DNA from: Tritrichomonas musculus
Taxonomy: Eukaryota > Parabasalia > Tritrichomonadida > Tritrichomonadidae
DNA: 64,000 nt
Reading direction: 5' to 3'
NCBI GenBank assembly: GCA_039105265.1
Contig: JAPFFF010000013.1
Location: 2,294,001-2,358,000, forward strand
Part shown: positions 40,491-51,548 of the stretch, one piece after another
Position numbering within the stretch: position 1 is the stretch's first letter
How the letters are laid out: every line of letters starts with the position of its first letter
Translations under genes and position numbers: made by a program
The notes under the pieces: generated by a model
Databases searched by the model: none
Seen by the model: only the letters and a program-made list of their open reading frames with translations
What the model was told of the DNA's origin: nothing

Positions 40491-42257
40491 TTTAAAAAAG
40501 TTCTTTTTTTCTTCGAATTTTAAGAATTATTCAGCAATTTCATAATATATATTTATATAACACATATATGATAGGACGCAGTTGTTAAATTTATTTTTGA
40601 ACTAATATTCATCAACTTTTTTTTTTAATACATGATATGCAATATCACAAGTTCAAATGAATTAAAATACATATTTCTATTATTTTATGATATTATCTAT
40701 GTCATACATCATGAATGATCTGGAAACAATATAAAATAATTAATAGATTTCTATAAAAAGTTAAAATAAAAGGTATTTTTAATTTTCAGAAGTATATAAA
40801 AAAATTGAATGTTTACTTTTTTGATATTTAGTTTATTCATCGCCCAGGCTTTTTATTGATATAGTTAGTTATAACACAACTTCAAAGATAAACGTTAGTT
40901 GGGAAAATAAATTCAAAAAGTTGAAATAGTTAACGGAATGATTCAATTTTGGAGCAACTTGGTAAGAAATTATAAACGGTCAAACAAAAAATTTGGTATA
41001 AATAAAGGTAAATTAAAATCAGATATATGTCCTAGAATATTGGACCTTTATTAAAAAATCATAAAAAATTAAAATCAGCTTTTTTTTATTCAATTTTCTC
41101 TCAATTTATAAAAATAGCTTTCAAATATTTTTTATATTTTTTCCCTTATTGAAATTTTGAGATTTTTAGAAAAAGTAATATCTTAATTTAAAATTAAATT
41201 AATCTATATTAATATTATTATTTCATAATAGAATCATATATTAAAAATATATATAAATGAGATATTTCTATTTAAATTTAAAAAGCAAAGATAATCAAAA
41301 TAAAAATTCTTTTATATTTATTTGAATTTTTAAAATTTCAAAAAAAACTAAGTTTTAATAAAAATTATAAATATAGCGATTTAAATAGAAATAAACATAA
41401 TATATATTTATTATAATATTATAAAAATAAATATAATAGTAAATAATATTTTAATATATTTTTTAATAAATCATATACTAATAAATTTTCAAATTCATTA
41501 TAATCGAATAATTGATTATTTCTAACTTTTTCAAAACGAATTTTTATAGCATGCTTCAATTGTTATATTCAAAATTTTAGGTATAGAAAAAATCATTTAT
41601 TACTTTTTATATTTTGTCTTTGATTATAATCAACAAGATATAACTTTAAACAAAATTAAATTAAACAATTAATTTAAAATTAAAATAGATATTTTTATTC
41701 TTAATAAATGAAATTTTCTTATATAAATTGAATGATCTTTTTAAATTCTTTTAATTTTGAGAAAATTATTTCAAATATTTTTGAAAGATTTTAACTATTT
41801 GAATAGTTTACAAAAAAAATATGAAAATTTAAATTATTCATAAAAACTTTATCTTTAATATTTATGAACTATAATTAATATTTTATTTTATTATTATATG
41901 TAATCTATCTAATGGTGCAAAAGTTATAAAAATTCATTGGTGGCCCACCTATTAAATATGGGATATTAATATTATTTATTTTAAAGAAAATATTCCATAA
42001 TTATTTTCTTCTATGGTTAAAATAATAGTATAAATATTATAATAATCTTTCCTAAGTTGGGAAAATACTAAAAATTGTTAAGATATTTTTTATACGATAG
42101 TTGCATACTTTTCAGAGTTTGCCAACAAAACAAGACAACATAGAAAAAAAAACAAGACAAAGAAATCAATGAAAATTTGAAATAATAAGATGAAAATAAT
42201 CATTTCCCATATAAAAATTGGTGAAAATTGGAATAAGTTTTAAATTTTTAGTTTATT
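40491..42257. other. AT-rich spacer
   Basis: Long homopolymer-rich DNA before the second kinase-Sel1 gene. No gene, RNA or repeat is supported. Confidence 0.4.
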
Positions 42258-45200
42258 ATGATGAATTCAAGTAAAATCGCAAATAATGATCTTTTTCAAG
42301 AAGTGTCGCATGATTTTTTAAACAATAATTTCAAAATATCAAACGAAATCATTTCCAAAATATATTCATCTTTAAGATTCTTTTATTTAAATTGCAAAAG
42401 CAAAGGAGTTATTCATACACAAAGTTATATTGATTTTTTTAATAAATCCAAATTAATTATTTACAAAATAATTCCTTTAAATTGCGATGTGGGCAATCAC
42501 ACAGAATTTAGCAATGAAGTAAATGTCGTAATATGTATTGAAAAACAATGTTATATTATTTTAAATATTTACATAAAATTATTTCGACAAATTTTCAATC
42601 AAATAAATTCTCTTTTGATTGATATAAGTGATAATATTCCAAAAATAAATGATGAAGATATAAATGCATATACAGAAATTAATGCATTACATAATCATTT
42701 TCGAACCCAAATAAGCAACAATAAATTTGCTATATATACGTTTGATCCAATATTTGCTTTTTTGATCAAAAAGAATTATTATTCATCCAGCATCTTTTCA
42801 ATAATAATAAATGATAATAAAATAAATGATTATTTATCTCAACCACCTAAAAATATTAAAAATGAAATAGAAATAGTAAATACAGGAACAAAGCCAGATA
42901 TAAAATATTATCAAAAGAATGATTTTATATTATTACGGTCAATTTATTCAAGCAGTACAGCTTTTTTCACTTTATCCCTATATAAAAATGATTTAAAATT
43001 ATATGTCCTTAAAGAATATTACAAAATCGAAAAAAATTTTTATCATGAAAATGAATTTTGTAATAATTATCTGCATCATTGTATGACGCATTTTTATGGA
43101 TTTTTAGAATATAATAATAATAATAATAATGTTAATGGTTTTGTGTATGAATTTATGAGCAATGGAACACTTTCCCACTTGATTAAAACTCATCCTGACA
43201 AAGTTGATGATAAATTCATAGTACAAACGATTTATCGTGTTTTTCAAGCCATTAATTATCTTCATTCGAATAATCTAATTCATAGAGATATAAAGCCAGA
43301 CAATATTCTCATCAATAATGATTTTCTTCCCTTTTTGTCAGATTATGATCAAATTCGATGTGTAAATTTGGTTCATGGAGAACAAATGACAACAGATATC
43401 GGATCATTTAACTATGCTTCACCTGAACAACTTAATAAAAAAGAAGCTGTGTCATTTCCAACAGATTTTTATTCATTTGGAAAACTGATTTATTTCCTTT
43501 ATGAAAAGAAGAATATGCCAGCAAACATTCAAAATTTAACAATGGAAAAAGTGCCAAAAGAAATACAAAATTTGGTTATAAAATGTGTTAAAAATGACAT
43601 AAATGAGAGACCAACAATTGATGAAATAAAAGGTTCAATTTATTTGCTTTTTGGAATGCTTTTTTATGACGGAAAAAATAACGAACAAAACTTTTCAAAA
43701 GCTGAAGAATTTTTCAATTATTCAGCAGACTTGAATAATCCTTGTGCCTTTTATTATTTGGGAATAATTTATTCTGAAGGTAAAGGTGTTGATAAGAACT
43801 ATAAAAAAGCAATAGCTTATTTTGAAGAAGCCTCAAAATATGATCATGCTGATTCAATTTTTGAATTAGGTCGATTTTACGACTATGGATTTGGTGTAGA
43901 AGTAGACAAGAGTAAAGCAAAAGAATATTATTTAAAAGCAGCAGAAATGAATCAATCATATGCAATAAATACACTTGGATATTTTTATTTCCTTGGTGAT
44001 GGCGTTGAAAAAGATTACGTTAAAGCATTGGAATACTTTGAAAAAGCTGCTGCCTTAAAGAATCCATATGCAATAAACAATGTTGGATACCATTATTACA
44101 CTGGAAAGGGAGTAGAAAAAAGAGATTATAAAAAGGCAAGAAAATATTTTGAAAAATCTGCATCTTATAATACTGATATCGCTTATTATAACTTAGGCAA
44201 CATTTATTATTATGGTCATGGTGTTGTAAAGGATATTCCAAAAGCTAGACATTATTTCAAATTAGCTGCTGCTCAAAATCATTCGGATTCAATGATTTAT
44301 TTGGGGAAAATATATGATAATGAATTGAATGCTGTTGAAAATTTTGATAAAGCAAAGAAATATTTAAAAATGGCAGCAAAATTAAAAAATTCAAATGCAT
44401 TTTTAAAACTTGGCCAAATGTATATTAGAGGCTTAGGTGTTGATGTTAATTATGCTAAAGCCAAAAAATATTTTAAAACATCTGGATTTTTAAACAATTC
44501 AAAAGCTATATTAAATCTTGGATTGATGTATTATAAAGGAATTGGTGTTGAACAAAATTTTTATAGAGCAAAAGAATATTTCGAAATTTCGTCTATGAAA
44601 AAAAATTTGACAGCACATTTTTATTTAGGTTTATTGAATGAAAATGGAGAAGGATGTGAGAGAGATTTATCTAAGGCAATTGAACATTATTTAAAATGCT
44701 CAGAAAAGCATGATCACGATGTAACTTTTAGTTATGATGATGAACATTGTTCGTATGAAAAGACTAAAATTAATAAGCATCATTATATTTCATGTAATGT
44801 GCTTGGACTGATTTACATTACAGAAGAAAAGTTTAGTGATCATCAAAAAGCAGAAGACTATTTAAAAAAAGCAGGATTGAATGAATATCCATTTGGACAA
44901 ACTTGTTATGGTCTTTTTAATCAATATTATAAAAAAAATTTGGGAAACGCAATATACTTTTTCAACAAAGCGGCAAAATATCATTTTTCTATGGCTGAAT
45001 TCAATTTAGGTCATATTTGTGAACAAGTAGGTAAAATAGATGAAGCTATATCACATTATCTTCAAGCTATTGAATATTTTTATGAGCCATTCTACTTCAG
45101 AAAACAATTGATTGATGATGAAAGACTTGAAATATCAAAGACATTTGTTTTTTGTTTCATGAATTTGAAACTAGCAAAATTTTATTTAGAAAATGAAAGA

Positions 45201-45869
45201 ATTAATGTTATTGATGCACAAATCCACTTCTTAAAATCAATATTAGTGCCCTTATTAAAATTGATTTTTAATTCAAAGCAATATTCATATTGTTTTTCAA
45301 ATAGAAATGGAAATCTTTCTGATTTCATTTTGTCTTTCCCGCTGTTTAATTTATCCAGCAAAAATGCTTGGAAAAAATATAAATCCCACACATATACTGA
45401 AATTCTTATTTCAAATAGTTTTTCTCCATGTCAAATAGCTAACAATGCAGTTTTTATAAAAAGGTTGATATCAAATGAAAATAAAGAAATTCCAAGCATT
45501 GATATAAAAACAGAAATTGAAAAAGTTTTTGAAAAAGTTAACTTTCAAAAGAAATACTCAATTCATATAAATGATTTAAATAGCATTTATGAAATTATAC
45601 TTACAAATTGTGATAATGACAGAGTTAAAACAATAAGAATGCCTAAATCTTTAAATGAATTTGTATTTGGCAAAAAGAAAAGTTTTAAAGACGAGATTGA
45701 TGATACTATATCAAAAATGAATGTCATTTTATTTGCTTTGCCATATTCAATTCTATTTGGTAGAATGAAAAATAAAGAATCAGAAAAAAGCACTTTTTTA
45801 AAAGAAATAAACGATTCTTTTTATGAAGGACTTGGTACTAAGAAAAAAGAAGAAATTGCTCAGATCTGA
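42258..45869 (+). CDS. Protein kinase (possibly weak or inactive) with Sel1-repeat tail
   Basis: 1203 residues, same architecture as the 5378-8950 gene. N-terminal unnamed domain at 1-200. Kinase domain about 222-462 with VLKEY lysine, HRDIKPDN (342-349), SDYDQ in place of DFG (362-364) and SPEQ in place of APE (about 388-391). The glycine loop lacks its glycines (SIYSSSTAFF), so nucleotide binding may be altered, although the catalytic and metal Asp are kept. About 13 Sel1 repeats follow from about 463 to 960 (LGxIYxxGxGVxxDYxKAxxYFxxAA), then a ~240-residue C-terminal region whose end FYEGLG matches FYDGFG in the other kinase. Second ATG chosen as start because both in-frame ATGs are adjacent. 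Likely a signalling scaffold. Confidence 0.88.
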   Translation: MMNSSKIANNDLFQEVSHDFLNNNFKISNEIISKIYSSLRFFYLNCKSKGVIHTQSYIDFFNKSKLIIYKIIPLNCDVGNHTEFSNEVNVVICIEKQCYIILNIYIKLFRQIFNQINSLLIDISDNIPKINDEDINAYTEINALHNHFRTQISNNKFAIYTFDPIFAFLIKKNYYSSSIFSIIINDNKINDYLSQPPKNIKNEIEIVNTGTKPDIKYYQKNDFILLRSIYSSSTAFFTLSLYKNDLKLYVLKEYYKIEKNFYHENEFCNNYLHHCMTHFYGFLEYNNNNNNVNGFVYEFMSNGTLSHLIKTHPDKVDDKFIVQTIYRVFQAINYLHSNNLIHRDIKPDNILINNDFLPFLSDYDQIRCVNLVHGEQMTTDIGSFNYASPEQLNKKEAVSFPTDFYSFGKLIYFLYEKKNMPANIQNLTMEKVPKEIQNLVIKCVKNDINERPTIDEIKGSIYLLFGMLFYDGKNNEQNFSKAEEFFNYSADLNNPCAFYYLGIIYSEGKGVDKNYKKAIAYFEEASKYDHADSIFELGRFYDYGFGVEVDKSKAKEYYLKAAEMNQSYAINTLGYFYFLGDGVEKDYVKALEYFEKAAALKNPYAINNVGYHYYTGKGVEKRDYKKARKYFEKSASYNTDIAYYNLGNIYYYGHGVVKDIPKARHYFKLAAAQNHSDSMIYLGKIYDNELNAVENFDKAKKYLKMAAKLKNSNAFLKLGQMYIRGLGVDVNYAKAKKYFKTSGFLNNSKAILNLGLMYYKGIGVEQNFYRAKEYFEISSMKKNLTAHFYLGLLNENGEGCERDLSKAIEHYLKCSEKHDHDVTFSYDDEHCSYEKTKINKHHYISCNVLGLIYITEEKFSDHQKAEDYLKKAGLNEYPFGQTCYGLFNQYYKKNLGNAIYFFNKAAKYHFSMAEFNLGHICEQVGKIDEAISHYLQAIEYFYEPFYFRKQLIDDERLEISKTFVFCFMNLKLAKFYLENERINVIDAQIHFLKSILVPLLKLIFNSKQYSYCFSNRNGNLSDFILSFPLFNLSSKNAWKKYKSHTYTEILISNSFSPCQIANNAVFIKRLISNENKEIPSIDIKTEIEKVFEKVNFQKKYSIHINDLNSIYEIILTNCDNDRVKTIRMPKSLNEFVFGKKKSFKDEIDDTISKMNVILFALPYSILFGRMKNKESEKSTFLKEINDSFYEGLGTKKKEEIAQI

Positions 45870-47422
45870 TAGAATTTTATTGATTTATATTATTAATATA
45901 AAGTATAAATTATAAAGTTCAATTATTGATCGCTCTTTATGAACATTCTTCCATTGTTGGACGTTTAGATTATTTAAAAGAACGTTTATATTTTTGTTTT
46001 TTTAAAAAAAAAAAACTTAATTTCTCCTTTTGAAAAAGAAAAAAAGAAGTAATAATGATATATTTTAACTCAATATTATATAAGGATTATTTTGATTATA
46101 GTTTTGTTTTTATTTATTGCATTACTTATTGAATATTATTGAAATAATCAACATTTTTAAACTTGAATATACAGATTTTCCAACATGTATTACATGAAAA
46201 AACGATGGAAAATAATATTTGAAGCGAGAAAACGCCAAATTTATAGTATAAATGCATGGAACTTCATTATCTGATATTAACAATTGTTTTGAAAAAGCAG
46301 AGATTAATACCTGAAATTAGATGTATAAAAGTAAAACACGATTGTCTATAATATACTATTACCCACAAGCACTTTTTGAAAATAGATTGCTTAATTTAAA
46401 TATGATATGGTAAGTTTAAACTTTACTCGGAGCAGAAGCTGCATAAAAATAATCGTTATTTGATGCTAATTAAAATATATTTTTTTGAACTCTCCTTACT
46501 AAGAGAGGTGTAGCACTTAACATTTTTTTTTTATTTTTAGTGAAATGATTTTCTGAAGAAAAGTGATTATTGTAATTTTTTTTTTTTTTTTTTTTTAAAA
46601 AAGTGATATTTTTTTTCCCCAAAGGCAAAAAAGTGTTATCAGTGAAGTAAAAAAGTGGGAATATTGTAATCATCCCCTTGGTACTATCATTTTAAATTTC
46701 CTATAAAAGGCAGATACTCGTTTAAATATTTTCCGTTTTCTGATTCCTCTAGAAAAAAACTGTTATACAGAAAATGACAAAATTAGAAAATATACAATAT
46801 ATACTATTATAAATAATAATATCAAATGAAATTTATATTTATTTATCTTTTTAAAAAAAAATCTTATATTACAAATTATTTTTAGTTATTATTATATGAC
46901 AAATAAGATATACATATTAAAAAAAAAAATTTAATTAATGGTTTGGGATTATTTAACAAAATCCAAATCTTAATGAGCTTTCATGATAGAAATTTCCATG
47001 AATATAAAATAATATTAAAGCATTTATCCAATCTTAAAAAAATGATACTATTTCTTTATTTGTGTATCAAAATTTGAAAGCACTTTTTGAGTCAAATTAT
47101 TTTAGTTATTTTATTTTTTAATTTTATTTTTCAAGCCTTCGGCTCAAAAAGCTGAGTATGCAATTTATAAATATCATAGGCACTTTTTGGATATTTTTTA
47201 TTAAAAAGTTTAAGGGAAAAGATATGCTTTAAAGCATTCAAAAAGTGACTGAATGATATTTAGATTTTTAAATATTTTTATTATCATATAACATACCAAT
47301 TTTATAATCATTCTTTGAAAGATATTTTTTTAGATAAATAATATATTTAATTATTTTACAAAAATAAACACTAAAATAAAACTTTTTGAAAAATTAATTG
47401 TTTATTAATTTAATTGAAAAGG
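45870..47422. other. AT-rich spacer
   Basis: Contains a T20 run near 46,577 and several A runs. The frame at 46,470-46,673 is a translated homopolymer region and is not a gene. A short GC-richer hairpin (AGCC-TTC-GGCT) is at about 47,137-47,148. Confidence 0.4.
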
Positions 47423-47497
47423 CTAAAATTTCATGTAAGCCTCGATGGTTTTCCTCAAAACCAAATTATCGGCCATATCAATAGGCTTTTTTCGTAA
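47423..47497 (-). CDS. C-terminal module of the ankyrin locus
   Basis: On the minus strand an open segment reads KKPIDMADNLVLRKTIEAYM then KF and a TAG stop (47,423-47,425). KPIDMA.N..L...I is how the last capping repeat of trichomonad ankyrin proteins usually reads. Its codons (GCC, ACC, GAG, GCT, TAC) contrast with the AT-rich spacer around it. It is preceded by a T-rich tract. It looks like the true end of the protein begun at 52,865, which implies the material between is part of one gene. Confidence 0.6.
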   Translation of the reverse strand, partial: LRKKPIDMADNLVLRKTIEAYMKF

Positions 47498-47534
47498 GAA
47501 AAAAAAAAAAAGAAAATCATGAATTGATTTTAAT

Positions 47535-50500
47535 GCAAAATATTTTCATCTAAAACGTTGACATCAATTCTTGGATGATCTAAAAGAAGCTTGATAATTA
47601 AAATATTTTTACTTTTGATTGCCATATGCAATGGTGTTTTACTAAACAATATCATTGGAATTTCATTAAAACAAAAATATTTTGTTAACTTCATTTAAAA
47701 AGAAAAATTCTAGTAACAGAATTAATAAACTATTGTTTCTTAATTTTATTAAAATAAATGATTTTTTTAATGTAATAAAAAAAAATTTTGTTGTAACTAA
47801 ATAAAAAAAAAAAAGTAAAGATAAATTGAATTAAAATGTATTTAAATGAAATTTCATTAAAAAAAACGATTGATGTTGAAATTGAATTAAATTTTCAAAT
47901 TAAAAACTACATTCAAAAATTATAAAAAGAAACTTGATGAAAAATATGAAATAAGAAATTCTATTAAAATTAATCAATTTTGAAATTGTATCAATCAAAA
48001 ATAAATTTGAAATGATATTTAAATACAAATTTCAAATTGAAATTGGATTTACATCAATGTTTGGATGTGATAATAAAGCTCGAACGATGTCAGTTTTTTC
48101 TTGTTGAACTGCGTAGTGCAAAGCTGTTTTATAAAATATATGAATTTAAAATTACATTAATGTGAATAAAAATAAAATGTCATTTAAAAAAATAAAAGTG
48201 AAATGATGTGAAATATGAAAATAAAAATATTATCAAAATATTTTAACTATAAATAATATTAATCTTAAAAATCATTTAAAATTATATTTAAATAAAATAA
48301 TGAAATGCCATACAAAATCTTTCTATTAAAAATGTTATTTAAAAAATTATATTAAAAATTGAATGAAAACATCAAAACTTAAATTTCATAAATTGACATC
48401 AAAAAAACGTTATTTTAAGATATTTGTTGAAATAAAATTAAAATCAAAATAATTTTAAACTCCATTAAAAATAAGATTGAAATGTTATTAGAAATTTAAA
48501 GCATTTTTAAAACAGATGATTTGTTAACATCAATTTGTGGGTTATTCAAGAATGATTGAATTAATGATAAATTTCCAAGTGAAGCAGCATATACAAATGG
48601 TGGCATATTAGAAAAAAAAATATTTTATAATTTCATTTGAATAGAATAACTTAAAATAATATGAAAAAATACTTAAAAGAAGAATATTATTAAATTATAA
48701 TTTATATTTAAAATTCCATAAAAAAATGATGAATTCGAAACGATATAAAAAAATAACTAAAAGGAAAAACTCTATTAAAAAATCTGTTTAAAATTACTGG
48801 AAGATTTACATCAACATTTGGATGATTGAGAATTAATTGAGCAATTTCAATATCTTTCTTCAATGCTAAATATAAAGGCGTTAATTCTTGCTTATTAAAA
48901 AATTAAAGTCAAAACATTATTTAAAAGCAAAATATGAACTCCATTAAACAAAATAAATCATAAAACTTTTCCATCATAAAAAAAATAAAATATTTGAAAT
49001 TTCATTAATAAAATTGAATTTAAAATTGAATTAGAAAACAATAGGTTTTTTAAAATTTCATTCAAATTTCAATTAATAAAAATTAATTTATAATTGACAT
49101 CGATTCTAGGATCGTTTAATAAAACTTCAACAAATCTTTTTTTTCCACTTTGGATTGCTTGAGTTAACAACGAGCCATTAATAAAAATCAATTCAAATTT
49201 TATTGAAATTTTTCAATTAAAATTATATTAAAAAAAATTTAAAAAACGCCATTGAAAAACAATTCTTTTAAAATTTTATAAACAATTAAATGAAAAAATT
49301 GATTCCATATTAATATCAATTTTTGGATGTTGTAATAAAAGTTCAAAAGCCATAAAATTGTATTCTTTAATTGCTAAAGACAATGGAGTTATGTTTAAAT
49401 AAAAAAAAATCAAAATTTCATTGGAAAATAAAAATAATTTGAAATGTCATACAAAATTTTTTTTTTAAATCCCGCTATCTTTAAAAAAATATATATTTTA
49501 AAACGAAATTAAAAAAAATAATTAAAATTATATAAAATTCTAATAATTAAAAATTGCTTTCATATTCACGTCAATATCTGGATGAGCTAATAAAGCATCA
49601 TACATACCTTGAGAATGATAAGATGATAGAACTGCGGCAATTAATGGTGTTATATTAAAAAGAAAATTAAAAAGAAATTAGATAAATTTTAATGAATTAA
49701 ACTATATTATAATTAAGTAAATTAAAAAATTCCATGAACAAAAAAATTTGACAAATTGCATTTTGATAAAAAAATTAGAATTAAAATTAATCTACAATTA
49801 ATATCAATTCTTGGATGTTCTACTAAAAGTTTAATTATTTCATCATTCATTACGAGAATTGCACAAGTTAATGCATTGCAATAAATATTAAAATAAGAAA
49901 ATTTCATAAATAATTATCAAATATAAATTCCATTCAAAAAGTAATTGATTAATAGCATTATTAATAAAAAGAAATATTTTTAAATTTTATTAATAATGTT
50001 TTAAAATTACTTTATAATTAACATCGATGTTTGGCATTTTTAATAAAGCTTTGACAATATTTTCTTTTCCACTTTTAACAGCATTAATTAATGGTGTAAT
50101 TTTATTTATAAAAAATAGAGTAAATTGTATCTTTACCTGATAGTTCATTACAATCAACGGAAGGATGTTGTAAAAGAAGTTCAATAATTTTTTCATTATC
50201 TGTGAATTCAATGGCCATATTTAAAAATGTTTCATTAATAAAAAAAAATTTTAAATTCCATTTAAAAAAAAAAAAATTAAAACTTCATAAAAAAAATTAT
50301 TTTTTTTTGAAAATAAATGGTACATTCAAATCAATATTTTTATTTTCTAATAATAATATTACAATTTCTTCATCGCTAGCCAATAATGCCGAAATTAATG
50401 GAGTTAAATTAAAAAAAAATTAGAATGCTGTTAAAATATAAATTGTTTTAAAATTCCATTAAAAACAAAAAATTTCGAAATCATCATATGTATTTCATTT

Positions 50501-51548
50501 AAAAAATTGAAATAAATGCTATAAATAACTTGAATCTGAAATGTTAGGGTTATTATATTCAGACAATAGTCCTTCTTTAATATCTTCAAAATTACCATTA
50601 TTGCATTCAATTATTGGCTCTGACTAAGAAAACTCTAAATTTAAAAACTACAAATTTCTCGTTTACATCAAATTTTGGATGTTTTATCAAAATTTCCACT
50701 ATTTCTTTTGCCGCTTCTTTATCACTCAAATTCATAACAAACATAAGAATTGAAACATTCATAGAAATACTCATTTCATCAGAATTACTAGATGGATTAT
50801 TTAAAAATTTAAGAAGAAATTGTATTAAAAAAAATTGTAATAATATACAAAAAATTAATCAATAAATCACAAATTTTATCTTTAAATCTGCTTCCGGATT
50901 TTGTAAAAAATATTTAGCAACATCAAAATTATCATTCATTATTGCATAGCTTAAAGGAGTGCAAAAAGTAAATATAATTTTAAACTTCATTCAATTATTG
51001 ATATTAAAACGAAATAAGAATTAACAAAAAGAAACATTATTTAAAAACATTTCAAAAAGAATATCATTTAAAAAATGATTTTTTTTTTTCAAACATTATT
51101 ACAAAATAAATTATTTTAAATTTCATTAAAAAAAAATTTTTTTAAAAAATGTATTTTTCATTTGAATCAATTCTGGGATCATGTAATAAAAAGTCAACGA
51201 CATCACTACTACTATATTTAACAGCAAAATACAAAAGAGATGGTTCATAAAAAAAATTACTTCCAAAATTTTCTTAGATGGTTTTAAATTAAAAACTTTT
51301 GTATGAATGTAATAAAAAAATTTAAAGGAGAAACGGTATTTAAAAATAAATTATTTAATAAACGTCATAAAAAAAAATGTTAGAATTTCAATAACAAAGT
51401 CTTTATGATTAAATAGTAATTTTACAGTATTTAAATAGCCAAGGCTGATAGCCAAATGTAATGCATCTTTATAAACTATTAAATTTAACATAATCATGAA
51501 AAAAGATAGCAATTAAAAACGGTATTAAATAAATGTATAAAAATTTTT
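47535..51548 (-). other. Array of about 16 single-ankyrin modules separated by AT-rich spacers
   Basis: Every 130-400 bases a minus-strand segment of about 30 codons forms one well-kept ankyrin repeat (TPLxxAxxxxxxxIVxxLLxHPxIDVN): near 51,430, 51,200, 50,920, 50,700 (double), 50,570, 50,360, 50,180, 50,060, 49,840, 49,610, 49,350, 49,130, 48,840, 48,560, 48,090 and 47,590. The modules are in different frames and are divided by non-coding AT-rich DNA, mostly 35-400 bases. The downstream border is alike in most copies: three codons after DVN comes (A/G)TTTT(A/T). The upstream border is a T tract. Modules have no stops although spacers are full of them. Either exons of a gene with unusual introns or a decaying tandem array. 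Confidence 0.6.
50624..50651 (-). other. Possible 28-nt intron between two ankyrin modules
   Basis: On the minus strand this segment begins GTAG and ends CTTAG. Removing it joins FDVNEKF to SEPIIECNNG in frame with normal ankyrin spacing. Very short GT-AG introns are known in trichomonads, but the usual extended splice motifs are absent. Confidence 0.35.

Noticed and set aside
47423-51548. Canonical trichomonad introns between ankyrin modules
   Set aside because: The GTATGT donor and ACTAACACACAG acceptor are not present at the module borders, so ordinary splicing cannot be claimed.
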